DNA of 64,000 bases from an uncultured Veillonella sp. (lineage in GTDB: Bacteria; Bacillota; Negativicutes; Veillonellales; Veillonellaceae), in the NCBI RefSeq assembly GCF_934230905.1, contig NZ_CAKQFJ010000001.1, positions 39,913-103,912 on the forward strand, given 5' to 3'. The translations under genes and the position numbers were made by a program. How positions within the stretch are numbered: position 1 is the first letter of the stretch; the number at the start of each line of letters is the position of its first letter. Positions 1-9,051 of this stretch are shown here, piece by piece. Below the pieces are notes generated by a model. The model was not told the DNA's origin. It searched no databases and saw only the letters and a list, made by a program, of their open reading frames with translations.

Positions 1-602
1 CCGAATACATTACCGAGTGCAGCAGAACCCATAGCAAATGGAGCTAGGAAATAGATTACAGAAACACCGAGGTTACCAATCCCTCCATTGATACCAAGAG
101 CGGTACCTTTTTCAGATTTAGGGAAGAAGTTGCCGATGTAGGCCATGGAGGACGAGAAGTTGGAACCAGCTAAACCGATAAGTGCTGTTAAGATCATAAA
201 TGTGGAATATGATGTCGTTGGATCTTGTACCGCAAAGCCGAGCCATACAACAGGTACTAGTAGAATAAGTGTGGAAAAGAATGTCCAGTTTTTACCGCCT
301 ACAAGGGCTGGCATATAGGTGTATACAAAGCGTAATGTTGCACCCACGAGACCTGGGAAGGCAGCTAGTGTAAACAACTGTTCTGTGGTGAAATGAAATC
401 CTGCATTATTAAGTTGCGCAGCGATGGTTGCCCATAGGTACCATATGCAGAACGCAATCGTTAATGCGATGGTTGAAATAGTAAGATTTTGTTTGGCGAT
501 TTTTTTACCAAACTTTTCCCAAAATTCCGGGTTTTCTGGTTGCCAGTTCGCAACAATCTCTTTGCGACTCGCGCCTACTTGAGGCATTTTCAGTTCTGAC
601 AT
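1..602 (-). CDS. narK: Nitrate/nitrite transporter NarK, 5' part (runs off window)
   Basis: This is the first 200 codons of an NNP-family major facilitator that moves nitrate in and/or nitrite out across the inner membrane. The ATG at 602-600 follows a good ribosome binding site (AAAGGAGAG) read on the minus strand. The protein begins MSELKMPQVGASRKEIV, then has the family's N-terminal stretch (WQPENPEFWEKFGKKIA) and several hydrophobic segments. A glycine-rich segment (residues about 180-200, GINGGIGNLGVS) resembles the nitrate signature of NNP transporters. The gene is cut by the window edge. It is divergent from the Crp/Fnr regulator and narGHJI, so it supplies substrate to the nitrate reductase. 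The family assignment is firm; NarK1 versus NarK2 type cannot be decided from this part. Confidence 0.88.
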   Translation of the reverse strand, partial: MSELKMPQVGASRKEIVANWQPENPEFWEKFGKKIAKQNLTISTIALTIAFCIWYLWATIAAQLNNAGFHFTTEQLFTLAAFPGLVGATLRFVYTYMPALVGGKNWTFFSTLILLVPVVWLGFAVQDPTTSYSTFMILTALIGLAGSNFSSSMAYIGNFFPKSEKGTALGINGGIGNLGVSVIYFLAPFAMGSAALGNVF

Positions 603-905
603 GAGAGCTCTCCTTTAACTAAAACACATGTGATAAAGGGTAGATCTTTTCACACGAATATATGACACATCTCGTTAAAAAACCTTATAAAATATGGTAC
701 TATAATAATAAAGAGTGTGCCTAAAATCACACCATTATTATATAAGACAGAATATAATGTGAATGTGACGAAAAACACACTTATCTGAGAATTAATCGGT
801 TATAATAGGAGTAATATACGTAAAGTATATAGTAAATGTGCCTTTTGTGCATAATCTTTTGTGACGGTGACTTTCACAAGCAGTATGCACAAATGACACT
901 GAAAG
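603..905. promoter_or_regulatory. Divergent control region between narK and the Crp/Fnr-type regulator
   Basis: This 303-bp AT-rich spacer holds two CRP-like sites. Site A, at 716-731, is TGTGC-N6-TCACA. Site B, at 764-779, is TGTGA-N6-ACACA. TATAAT at 801-806 would be the -10 box of the rightward promoter and puts site B about 41.5 bp upstream of the expected start. On the minus strand, TATTTT at 694-689 would be the -10 box for narK and puts site A at the same distance. That spacing is the classic class II activator position. Neither promoter has a good -35 box, as expected for activator-dependent promoters. A further GTGAC...TTTCAC sequence lies at 861-877. The sites are seen in the sequence; their use is inferred. 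Confidence 0.5.
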
Positions 906-1607
906 ATGCACGGTGATAGTATGGAACAGGAGTTAATTAACCAGTTACTTGCTTTACCAGGGGAAACAATTCACCTTGAAAAAGGAGAGTTTTTGTTTCA
1001 CGAAGGTGATATAGCAGATCATTTTTTTATTGTTCGTCAAGGTCGACTTAGTATTAAGAAATTTGAGGCAAGTGGTCATATTTTTGCTCATCGTTTGGTG
1101 GGGCCAAATAATGTACTTGGCGAAATTCCTTTGTACGAGACGAATACCCGGACTTACGTGTTCAATGCGATTGCACGTGAAAAATGCTCGGTCTATTCCA
1201 TCCGTTATGATGTGTTGGAACCAGCCATTGCAAAGGACCATTCGTTGGCCATTGCGATGATGAAAATCTATACACTTCATATGCGGCGACAACAAGCAAA
1301 ATACAGAGATTTGTTGTTGTATGGCAAAAAAGGTGCATTCTATTCAACACTATTGCGTTTAGCTAATAGCTATGGGATTAAGCGAGATGACGGTATTTAC
1401 ATCGACATCGCCTTAACAAATCAAGAATTAGCTGAATTTGCTGCCACATCTCGGGAAAGTTTAAACCGCATGCTCAGTGAGTTACGAAAATTAGGCTATG
1501 TAGCCTATGATAAACACCATCTGGTAATCTGTGACTTAGATGCATTAATCGGATTACTTGATTTAGATAGCGACACGATCGACCCTAATATCAGTAATAT
1601 CGAATAA
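906..1607 (+). CDS. Crp/Fnr-family transcription regulator of the nitrate locus
   Basis: This 233-residue protein has an N-terminal cyclic-nucleotide-binding fold (residues about 20-125, motifs FLFHEGDIADHFFIVRQG and GEIPLYE) and a C-terminal winged helix (about 150-215). The recognition helix reads TSRESLNRML. Its Arg-Glu...Arg pattern matches that of CRP, which reads GTGA half-sites, and such sites lie just upstream. The N-terminal cysteines of Fnr are missing (only two Cys in all, in EKCSVY and VICDLD), so it should not carry an Fnr-type Fe-S cluster; the signal is unknown. An alternative start is the ATG at 921, and neither start has a strong ribosome binding site. It sits directly before narGHJI and probably controls it and narK. 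Confidence 0.85.
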   Translation: MHGDSMEQELINQLLALPGETIHLEKGEFLFHEGDIADHFFIVRQGRLSIKKFEASGHIFAHRLVGPNNVLGEIPLYETNTRTYVFNAIAREKCSVYSIRYDVLEPAIAKDHSLAIAMMKIYTLHMRRQQAKYRDLLLYGKKGAFYSTLLRLANSYGIKRDDGIYIDIALTNQELAEFAATSRESLNRMLSELRKLGYVAYDKHHLVICDLDALIGLLDLDSDTIDPNISNIE

Positions 1608-1619
1608 TTGTGGATATTC

Positions 1620-1657
1620 GCCCTTGTTGTTGGCATTGCTAACGCAAGGGCTTTTTT
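1620..1657 (+). terminator. Intrinsic terminator between regulator and narG
   Basis: Arms GCCCTTG (1620-1626) and CAAGGGC (1645-1651) are followed by six T. Only 22 bases separate the T-run from the narG start codon, and these hold just the narG ribosome binding site. Confidence 0.75.
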
Positions 1658-1679
1658 GTAGTTTTAAGGAGGACACGAG

Positions 1680-4600
1680 ATGAGTTTATTGTCTCAGAAA
1701 TTCAAGTTTCTTCGCAAGAAGGACGTATCTCCAAGCGGCCATCAAATAACAGAAGATGGCGGTCGTGAGTGGGAAAATTTTTATCGTGACCGTTGGTCCT
1801 ACGATAAAGTAGTCCGCACAACACATGGTGTAAACTGTACTGGTTCTTGTAGCTGGAACATTTACGTTAAAAATGGCGTCGTAGCCTGGGAAAACCAAGC
1901 TACAGATTATCCGGAAACACCGGATGATATGCCGGATTACGAACCACGTGGATGCCCTCGTGGCGCGACCTTCTCTTGGTATTTATACAGCCCATTGCGC
2001 GTAAAATATCCATATGTACGCGGCGAATTGGCTGAGCTTTGGAGAGAAGCAAAGAAAACAGCTAAAAATCCTATCGAAGCATGGAAATCTATCGTAGAAG
2101 ACCCTGAAAAGGCGAAAAAATATAAATCTGCCCGTGGTATGGGCGGCTTTGTGCGCTCTACTTGGGACGAAGCGACAGAAATCACTGCAGCATCTTTACT
2201 ATATACAGCAAAAACATATGGCCCTGACCGCAACGCAGGCTTCTCTGTAATTCCAGCGATGTCCATGTTGTCCTATGCAGCAGGTGCTCGTTTCCTTAAC
2301 CTCATGGGCGGTACACCATTGTCCTTCTACGACTGGTATGCCGATTTGCCACCATCCAGCCCTCAAGTTTGGGGTGAACAAACAGATACTCCTGAATCTG
2401 GTGACTGGTACAATGCTGGCTACATCATGACTTGGGGTTCCAACGTACCATTGACGCGTACACCTGATGCTCACTTCTTGACAGAGGTTCGTTACAAAGG
2501 TACTAAGGTTGTGTCCGTATCTCCTGACTATGCGGAATCCACAACTTCTTCCGATGCTTGGCTTAATGTGAAAGCCGGTACTGATGCGGCTCTTGCTATG
2601 GCAATGGGCCACGTAATCTTAAAAGAATACTACATCGACAAGGAAACTCCATACTTCAAAGAGTATGCTAAAGAGTTTACCGATATGCCATTCCTTGTAC
2701 GCGTTGAAGACATCAACGGTGCCGTACAACCTGGTCGTTTCTTAAATGCTAAGGATTTGGGTAGTAAAGAAGAAGGCGCCGATTTCCAAACTGTATTGAT
2801 TGATGAAACAACAAACGAAATCGTTGTTCCAAACGGTACAATGGGCGATCGTCATACACATCCTGAAAAATGGAACTTGCGCCTTGAAAACCGCGATACA
2901 GGGGCTAAAATTGACCCTCAATTATCCGTATTTGACCAACGCCAAGATGTGACTGTTGTTAAATTACCGTACTTTGGTGATGAAGAGCATGAAGGTGTTA
3001 TTGAACGTGCTATTCCAACTATTACAGTACAAACTGTAGATGGTCCTGTGAAAGTGACTACTGTATACGACCTCATTCTTGCTAACTATGGTATCGATCG
3101 TGGTATCGGTGGTGAAGTGGCTACAAGCTATACTGATGACACTCCATACACACCTACATGGCAAGAAAAAATTACTGGCGTAAAAGCAGATATTGCGATT
3201 GCTACAGCTCGTGAATTTGCAGACAATGCAGAAAAAACTAAAGGTCGGTCCATGATTATCATGGGTGGTGGTATCAACCACTGGTACCATGCAGATGTGA
3301 TTTACCGTACAATCTTGAACCTTATCATGTTCTGCGGTACTGAAGGTGTTAACGGTGGTGGTTGGGCTCACTACGTAGGTCAAGAAAAACTTCGTCCAGT
3401 TGAAGGTTGGGGCGGTATCATGACAGCTAACGACTGGAGTAAAGCTCCTCGTTTGCAAAATGGTACATCTTGGTTCTACTTTGCTACAGAACAATACCGT
3501 TCTGATTGCATCGACTTGGCAGACCGCGTATCTAAATTAGCTAAGCCTCGTTATCGTCACCCTGGCGATTATAACGTATTAGCGGCTCGTTTAGGTTGGT
3601 TGCCATCGTATCCTACTTTCAATAAAGGTAGCCAAGACTTGATTAATGATGCTCGTGCAGCTGGTGCTGGTACAGAAGCAGAAATTAACCAATATGTGGC
3701 GCAAGCGTTGAAAAACAAAGAATTACAATTCTGCGTAGAAGATCCTGCGGCTAAAGAAAACCACCCACGCAACTTGTTTGTATGGCGTGCGAACCTTATC
3801 GGTTCCTCTTCTAAAGGCCATGAATACTTCTTGAAGCATTTATTAGGTACTAAAAATGCGGTATTAGAAGATGACGATGCACCTACACGTCCAGAAGAAA
3901 TCAAATGGCGTGAAGCTGATGGGGCAGGTAAACTTGACCTCTTAATCGATATCGACTTCCGTATGGCTTCTACTGGCCTATACTCTGATATCGTATTCCC
4001 TGCAGCTACATGGTATGAAAAAGAAGACTTGTCTTCTACAGATATGCATCCATATGTACACGTATTCCAAGCGGCTGTTGATTGCGCATGGGAAACTAAA
4101 TCTGACTGGGATACATTCCGTACCCTTGCAGAAACAGTATCTCGCGTAGCAAAAGAGTCTGGCTTCACAGAATACGAAGATATCGTAGCATTGCCTCTTG
4201 GTCATGACAGCCCAGGTGAAGTGGCTCAACCAGAAGGTAAGGTTCTCGACTGGAGCAAAGGTGAATGTGAACCAATTCCTGGTAAAACAATGCCTAACCT
4301 CGTTCATGTAAAACGCGACTATAGCCGAATCTTCGAAAAATTCATTGCTTTGGGACCTAACATCGAAAACAAAATGGGGGCTCATGGCATGGCTTGGGAT
4401 GTATCTGATGAATATCAAACATTGTATGCACAAAATGGTACAATCGATAATCCAGAATTCATTTCACATGGCCGTCCAAGCATTTACGAATGTAAAGAAG
4501 CTTGTAATGCTGTATTGACATTATCTTCTTGTACAAATGGTAAATTGGCTGTTCGCTCTTGGAAAGCGATGGAAGAAAAAACTGGTCTTTCTGGTCTTGA

Positions 4601-5357
4601 AAAGAACGCAAAAGGTCGCGAACAAGAAAAAATTACTTTTGATGACATGGTTCGTCAACCACGTTTTATCATTAGCTCTGTAACAAGTACTGGTAAGAAC
4701 GATAAAAACCGTCGCTACTCACCATTTACAACATCTACAGAAGATAAGGTACCATTCCGTACCGTAACAGGTCGTCAATCCTTCTATTGTGATCATGAAA
4801 TGATGCGTGATTATGGTGAAGCTATGGCATTGTATAAACCTGTATTGAGCTATAAACCAGTACAAGGTGACTACAAACAAGAAGGTATTCCAGAAATCAC
4901 ATTGAAATACTTAACACCACATAATAAGTGGTCTACACATAGTATGTATTTCGATAGCCAACAAATGTTGACATTATTCCGTGGTGGTCAAACCATTTGG
5001 CTTAACGAAGACGATGCCGCAGAAATTGGCGTTAAAGATAATGACTGGGTAGAAGCTTTCAATAAAAATGGTGTAGTGGCAGCTCGTGCAGTTGTATCCC
5101 CACGTATTCCTCGCGGTATTTCCTATATGCATCACTCCCAAGATCGTCATATTAACGTTCCTGGTACGCAAGTTAAGAAAGATCGTCGCGGTGGTACACA
5201 CAATGCACCAACTCATATTCACATGAAACCGACACATATGATTGGCGGTTATGGTCAATTGAGCTATGGCTTTAACTACTATGGCCCAACTGGTAACCAA
5301 CGTGATATGACAATTGTGGCTCGTAAATTGAAGGAGGTGGATTGGCTTGAAGATTAA
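1680..5357 (+). CDS. narG: Respiratory nitrate reductase alpha subunit NarG
   Basis: This is the catalytic molybdenum (bis-MGD) subunit that reduces nitrate to nitrite on the cytoplasmic face of the membrane. It has 1225 residues, close to the family's usual 1240 or so. The FS0 cluster ligands are present as His49, Cys53, Cys57 (HGVNCTGSCSW) and Cys92 (RGCPRG). The presumed Mo ligand is Asp218 in SFYDWYADLPP. The start is set by AAGGAGGACACGAG just upstream. It overlaps narH by 11 bases and forms the first gene of narGHJI. Codon use is strongly biased, suggesting high expression. No promoter fits between the upstream terminator and this gene. Confidence 0.97.
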   Translation: MSLLSQKFKFLRKKDVSPSGHQITEDGGREWENFYRDRWSYDKVVRTTHGVNCTGSCSWNIYVKNGVVAWENQATDYPETPDDMPDYEPRGCPRGATFSWYLYSPLRVKYPYVRGELAELWREAKKTAKNPIEAWKSIVEDPEKAKKYKSARGMGGFVRSTWDEATEITAASLLYTAKTYGPDRNAGFSVIPAMSMLSYAAGARFLNLMGGTPLSFYDWYADLPPSSPQVWGEQTDTPESGDWYNAGYIMTWGSNVPLTRTPDAHFLTEVRYKGTKVVSVSPDYAESTTSSDAWLNVKAGTDAALAMAMGHVILKEYYIDKETPYFKEYAKEFTDMPFLVRVEDINGAVQPGRFLNAKDLGSKEEGADFQTVLIDETTNEIVVPNGTMGDRHTHPEKWNLRLENRDTGAKIDPQLSVFDQRQDVTVVKLPYFGDEEHEGVIERAIPTITVQTVDGPVKVTTVYDLILANYGIDRGIGGEVATSYTDDTPYTPTWQEKITGVKADIAIATAREFADNAEKTKGRSMIIMGGGINHWYHADVIYRTILNLIMFCGTEGVNGGGWAHYVGQEKLRPVEGWGGIMTANDWSKAPRLQNGTSWFYFATEQYRSDCIDLADRVSKLAKPRYRHPGDYNVLAARLGWLPSYPTFNKGSQDLINDARAAGAGTEAEINQYVAQALKNKELQFCVEDPAAKENHPRNLFVWRANLIGSSSKGHEYFLKHLLGTKNAVLEDDDAPTRPEEIKWREADGAGKLDLLIDIDFRMASTGLYSDIVFPAATWYEKEDLSSTDMHPYVHVFQAAVDCAWETKSDWDTFRTLAETVSRVAKESGFTEYEDIVALPLGHDSPGEVAQPEGKVLDWSKGECEPIPGKTMPNLVHVKRDYSRIFEKFIALGPNIENKMGAHGMAWDVSDEYQTLYAQNGTIDNPEFISHGRPSIYECKEACNAVLTLSSCTNGKLAVRSWKAMEEKTGLSGLEKNAKGREQEKITFDDMVRQPRFIISSVTSTGKNDKNRRYSPFTTSTEDKVPFRTVTGRQSFYCDHEMMRDYGEAMALYKPVLSYKPVQGDYKQEGIPEITLKYLTPHNKWSTHSMYFDSQQMLTLFRGGQTIWLNEDDAAEIGVKDNDWVEAFNKNGVVAARAVVSPRIPRGISYMHHSQDRHINVPGTQVKKDRRGGTHNAPTHIHMKPTHMIGGYGQLSYGFNYYGPTGNQRDMTIVARKLKEVDWLED

Positions 5358-6774
5358 AGCTCAAGTATCCATGGTCCTAAATTTGGATAAGTGCTTAGGC
5401 TGTCATACATGCTCTATCACTTGTAAAAATACATGGACGAACCGCGAAGGCGCGGAATATATGTACTTTAATAACGTGGAAACTCGCCCAGGCGTAGGGT
5501 ATCCACGCAATTGGGAAGACCAAGAAAAATGGAAGGGCGGCTGGACTTTAGATAATTCCGGTAAATTAGCTCTTTCTACAGGTTCTAAAACAAATCGTTT
5601 GATGAAATTATTCTTCCATCCTGAACAACCAGAATTGAAAGATTATTTCGAACCTTGGACATATGACTATGAAACATTGATTCATGGTGGTCGTAAAAAC
5701 AACCAACCAGTTGCACGTCCTCGTTCCCTTGTGACTAAACAAAAAATGGAAGTGACTTGGGGCCCTAACTGGGATGACGATTTAGCAGGTGGTCAACATG
5801 CTCGTTCCGATGTGAACTTAGCTAAGATGGGCCAAGATATCGTATTTGATTACGAAGAAGTATTTATGCGTTACTTGCCACGTCTTTGTAATCACTGCTT
5901 GAACCCTGCATGTGTGGCTGCGTGTCCATCTGGTGCAATCTACAAACGCGATGAAGATGGTGTGGTTCTTGTATCTCAAGATGTATGTCGTGGTTGGAGA
6001 CATTGTGTTCCTTCTTGCCCATACAAAAAAATCTTCTATAACTGGGAAACTAATAAAGCTGAAAAATGCGTATTCTGTTACCCACGTTTAGAAAATGGCT
6101 TGCCTCAAATCTGTGCTGAAACTTGTGTAGGTCGTATGCGCTATGTTGGTGTTGTATTCTACGACATGGACAAAGTAGAAGCTATGGCGGCTACAAAAAA
6201 TGAACAAGATATTTATGAAAATACATTAGATTTGATTTTGGATCCTCATGATCCAGAAGTTATTAAAGCAGCTCGCGAGGAAGGTATTTCCGAAGCATGG
6301 ATTAAAGCAGCTCAAAAATCTCCTGTATACAAACTTGTTAAAGAATGGGGCGTGGCATTGCCATTGCATCCTGAGTACCGTACATTGCCAATGGTTTGGT
6401 ATGTGCCACCACTCAGCCCAATCTTGCAACGTGTAACATCTGATGTATACTTGCCAGATGCACATGAAATGCGTGTGCCTGTACAATATTTAGCTAATCT
6501 GTTTACAGCAGGTAATACTGATATCTTAGCTCGTACATTGCAACGTGTTCTCGACATGCGTGAATATATGCGTCGTCGTGAAACAGGTGACGGTCCTATT
6601 GAACACAAAGTTGATTTAACAGATGAGCAAATGTACGGTATGTACAAATTGTTAGCATTGTCTAAATATAATGATCGCTTTGTTATTCCTTCTGATGTAA
6701 AAGTATCTCGCGAAGGTCGCCTTGAAATGCAACACAATCGTGGTTTTGCTTGCCCTACAGGGGGATGTCAATAA
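5347..6774 (+). CDS. narH: Nitrate reductase beta subunit NarH
   Basis: This is the electron-transfer subunit that carries four Fe-S clusters between NarI heme and NarG. It has 475 residues. The first Cys group is Cys16-x2-Cys19-x2-Cys22-x3-Cys26 (CLGCHTCSITC). Later groups are CNHCLNPACVAACP, CRGWRHCVPSCP (the Trp-containing cluster motif) and CVFC...CAETCVG. The start is a TTG at 5347 that lies inside the end of narG and is served by GGAGGT at 5333-5338. The next in-frame ATG (5371) would remove the conserved N-terminus, so TTG is preferred. The gene is translationally coupled to narG and narJ. Confidence 0.96.
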   Translation: MKIKAQVSMVLNLDKCLGCHTCSITCKNTWTNREGAEYMYFNNVETRPGVGYPRNWEDQEKWKGGWTLDNSGKLALSTGSKTNRLMKLFFHPEQPELKDYFEPWTYDYETLIHGGRKNNQPVARPRSLVTKQKMEVTWGPNWDDDLAGGQHARSDVNLAKMGQDIVFDYEEVFMRYLPRLCNHCLNPACVAACPSGAIYKRDEDGVVLVSQDVCRGWRHCVPSCPYKKIFYNWETNKAEKCVFCYPRLENGLPQICAETCVGRMRYVGVVFYDMDKVEAMAATKNEQDIYENTLDLILDPHDPEVIKAAREEGISEAWIKAAQKSPVYKLVKEWGVALPLHPEYRTLPMVWYVPPLSPILQRVTSDVYLPDAHEMRVPVQYLANLFTAGNTDILARTLQRVLDMREYMRRRETGDGPIEHKVDLTDEQMYGMYKLLALSKYNDRFVIPSDVKVSREGRLEMQHNRGFACPTGGCQ

Positions 6775-7298
6775 TGAAGGATGCTCAGAAAATCGCTCTT
6801 ATTGCGTCATTTCTTCTACGCTATCCTGATGAACAATGGTATAACGAATTACCTGAGTGGAGAGAGGACGCGCAATCCGTTGCGCATCCTCAACTTCGTC
6901 AAGGTTTGTTAGAATTCTTCGACTATGTAGAAGAATCTGATAAAAGAGAATTCGAAGACCAATATGTTCGTACCTTTGATTTCAGTCAAAATACAACGAT
7001 GTACTTATCGACTTATGAATTACAAGGTACAGGGGAACAAGCAGAAGAACTCGTTAAATTCAAAGCTTTCTTCCTTGAAAATGGCTATGATTTGCCAAAA
7101 GAAATGCCGGATTATATTCCTGCACTTCTTGAATTATGTGCTGTTATCGATGAAGATAAAGCAAAAGAAATTTACGACTATTGTAAGCCAAAATTGGAAT
7201 ACATTAGAGAACGCTTCATTGAGGCTAAACTGCCTTATGCATTCTTGTTTGATATTATCTTGTCTGTTGCAAATGGATTGGAGGACGGTGCACGATGA
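6774..7298 (+). CDS. narJ: Nitrate reductase assembly chaperone NarJ
   Basis: This 174-residue cytoplasmic chaperone (TorD/NarJ family) is needed to insert the molybdenum cofactor into NarG and to attach NarGH to NarI. It starts MKDAQKIALIASFLLRYPD, typical of the family, and is rich in acidic helices. A central EFEDQYVRTFDFSQNTTMYLS segment matches the NarJ core. The ATG at 6774 overlaps the narH stop by one base, with AGGGGG just upstream. The stop overlaps narI by four bases (ATGA). Confidence 0.93.
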   Translation: MKDAQKIALIASFLLRYPDEQWYNELPEWREDAQSVAHPQLRQGLLEFFDYVEESDKREFEDQYVRTFDFSQNTTMYLSTYELQGTGEQAEELVKFKAFFLENGYDLPKEMPDYIPALLELCAVIDEDKAKEIYDYCKPKLEYIRERFIEAKLPYAFLFDIILSVANGLEDGAR

Positions 7299-7966
7299 AT
7301 CTATTTCTTTGGGGCGCATTGCCTTACATCGCATTCACCTTCTTAATCGTAGGTACCTTGGTTCGTTTCTTCTATTTTGAAAGAAACTGGACTACAAAAT
7401 CGAGTGAATTTTTAGAGAAAAAACAATTGCGTATTGCTAACCCATTGTTCCATTTTGGTTTGCTATGCGTTATCGGTGGTCACGTTGTAGGTGTATTAAT
7501 TCCTAAAACTTGGACGGCTGCTATTGGTATTAATGACCATATGTACCATGAAGGTGCGTTATATATGGGTGCTGTTGCTGGTATTATTTTCATTGTAGGT
7601 TTCTTGCTTTTGATGAAACGCCGTTTTACTGTGCCTGCTATGAAAGTTAACACATCTGGCCTTGATAAATGGTTATATTTGTTCTTAACATTAGCTATTT
7701 TCAGCGGTATGGCTGGTACGTTGCTTAATGCATCTGGTTTCTTTGATTACCGCGTATCTATCGGCCCTTGGTTCCGTAGCTTAGTATCCTTTATGCCGGA
7801 TCCATCCTTGATGGAAGGTGTCCCATTCATGTTTAAATTCCACATGTTGGCTTGGATGGTCGTGGCTATTATCTTCCCATTTAGCCGTTTAGTACACTGC
7901 TTAAGTGTTCCACTCAATTATTTGACACGTCCGTTTATTGTATATCGTAAACGAGATCACAAATAA
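7295..7966 (+). CDS. narI: Nitrate reductase gamma subunit NarI (cytochrome b)
   Basis: This is the membrane anchor of the nitrate reductase. It oxidises quinol and passes electrons through two b hemes to NarH. It has 223 residues with five predicted membrane helices. Candidate heme histidines are in NPLFHFGLLCVIGGHVVG (second helix) and in FKFHMLAWMVVAIIFPFSRLVHCLS (last helix), the expected placement. It ends the narGHJI operon, overlaps narJ by four bases and is followed by a strong hairpin. Confidence 0.95.
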   Translation: MNLFLWGALPYIAFTFLIVGTLVRFFYFERNWTTKSSEFLEKKQLRIANPLFHFGLLCVIGGHVVGVLIPKTWTAAIGINDHMYHEGALYMGAVAGIIFIVGFLLLMKRRFTVPAMKVNTSGLDKWLYLFLTLAIFSGMAGTLLNASGFFDYRVSIGPWFRSLVSFMPDPSLMEGVPFMFKFHMLAWMVVAIIFPFSRLVHCLSVPLNYLTRPFIVYRKRDHK

Positions 7967-8019
7967 TTTAATAATTGATAGTCTATATCATATCTTGTGA
8001 TATACTACCATTCTTATTA

Positions 8020-8065
8020 CCCTCGTAATTGTGAAAGTTATTACTTTCATAGTTGCGAGGGTTTT
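8020..8065 (+). terminator. Hairpin terminator after narI
   Basis: Arms CCCTCG (8020-8025) and CGAGGG (8056-8061) enclose a second paired stretch, GTGAAAGT/ACTTTCA, and TTTT follows. This is the likely end of the narGHJI transcript. The rest of 7967-8253 is AT-rich, with no gene seen. Confidence 0.75.
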
Positions 8066-8253
8066 GCTGTTTATTATGCTGATTATAATCCATTTAGCTG
8101 TTATGATTGTTTCTATACTATTACATATGAGTAACTTTCATATTTCTATGTGAGATTGGAATACATTTTCACTTTACTATGATAATGAAAATTGATATTA
8201 TTTATATGACGTTCTGTGAAATGATAGAGGATTAAATGTGAGGAGTCTCGGTA

Positions 8254-8859
8254 ATGGCAGAGGTAGCAAAAAAACAGTATAAAAGTAAATATCATATTTT
8301 GATTTGGATTGCAGTATTATCATTAGCTTTTATGGGAATGCTTGAATATGGTTATTTAGGTACTGGTAAAGGTCACTGGTTTTGGAAGCTTCATCTTGGT
8401 TTAGTACCTTATATTTCCTGGCTTGTACTAACATATATAGCAACACGACCAAAATGGTTTATTACACGATATAATCCTACTGAAATGTATCAAGTTCATC
8501 GCATTGTAGGGATTGTAGGCGTTGTGATGGTATGTATCCATTGGTATATATACTTCCTTAAAGCGTTAGATAATCCATTAGCATTTTGGGCCGGCTATAT
8601 ATCAACTGCCGCTATGCTCATTGCATTGATATTCGGTGTTATCTATTTAACTACTTGGATTGGCAATAAGGCCAAATCCATGTCTCGAAAAAAAGCTATA
8701 TGGATTCATCGATTGAATTTGGTTGCTATTGTAGCAGCTAACCTTCATGTGCATGGATTTGGCCGCATTTCTAAGATGGTGCCATTTATGCCAGCGCTCG
8801 ATGTATTTACATATGCTGTTGTTCTTTACTATATTTATTGGATGATCAAACAAAAATAA
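8254..8859 (+). CDS. Ferric-reductase-like heme membrane protein
   Basis: This 201-residue integral membrane protein has about six helices. Histidines are placed like those of the ferric reductase-like transmembrane (FRD) family: KLHLG in helix 2, QVHRIVG and CIHWYIYF in the middle, and WIHRLNLVAIVAANLHVHGFG near the end. These could bind two b hemes and move electrons across the membrane. It lacks the FAD/NAD domain of true ferric reductases, so its partner is unknown; MsrQ-like or stand-alone cytochrome roles are possible. GAGGAG upstream supports the ATG at 8254. It is a single-gene unit between two terminators. Confidence 0.65.
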   Translation: MAEVAKKQYKSKYHILIWIAVLSLAFMGMLEYGYLGTGKGHWFWKLHLGLVPYISWLVLTYIATRPKWFITRYNPTEMYQVHRIVGIVGVVMVCIHWYIYFLKALDNPLAFWAGYISTAAMLIALIFGVIYLTTWIGNKAKSMSRKKAIWIHRLNLVAIVAANLHVHGFGRISKMVPFMPALDVFTYAVVLYYIYWMIKQK

Positions 8860-8894
8860 TAATAAGAATTTCGTATATGTATTCTTGCTATAAA

Positions 8895-8937
8895 AACTCT
8901 CGTCTCTATTGTTTTGCTTAGAGATGAGAGTTTTTTT
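8895..8937 (+). terminator. Terminator after the heme membrane protein
   Basis: A near-perfect hairpin (AACTCTCGTCTCTA paired with TAGAGATGAGAGTT) is followed by seven T. Confidence 0.85.
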
Positions 8938-9051
8938 GTACCCCTAGTTTTTTACCAGATTGGAAGAGATGGTCTTTTTGGTCTGTTTACGATACAATAG
9001 GAACGTAAGTATATTTAAATAATGTATTATAATTAATAGCTTGAAGGTTAT

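Noticed and set aside
5371..5373. ATG as the start of narH
   Set aside because: It would remove conserved N-terminal residues and has no ribosome binding site; the TTG at 5347 has one.
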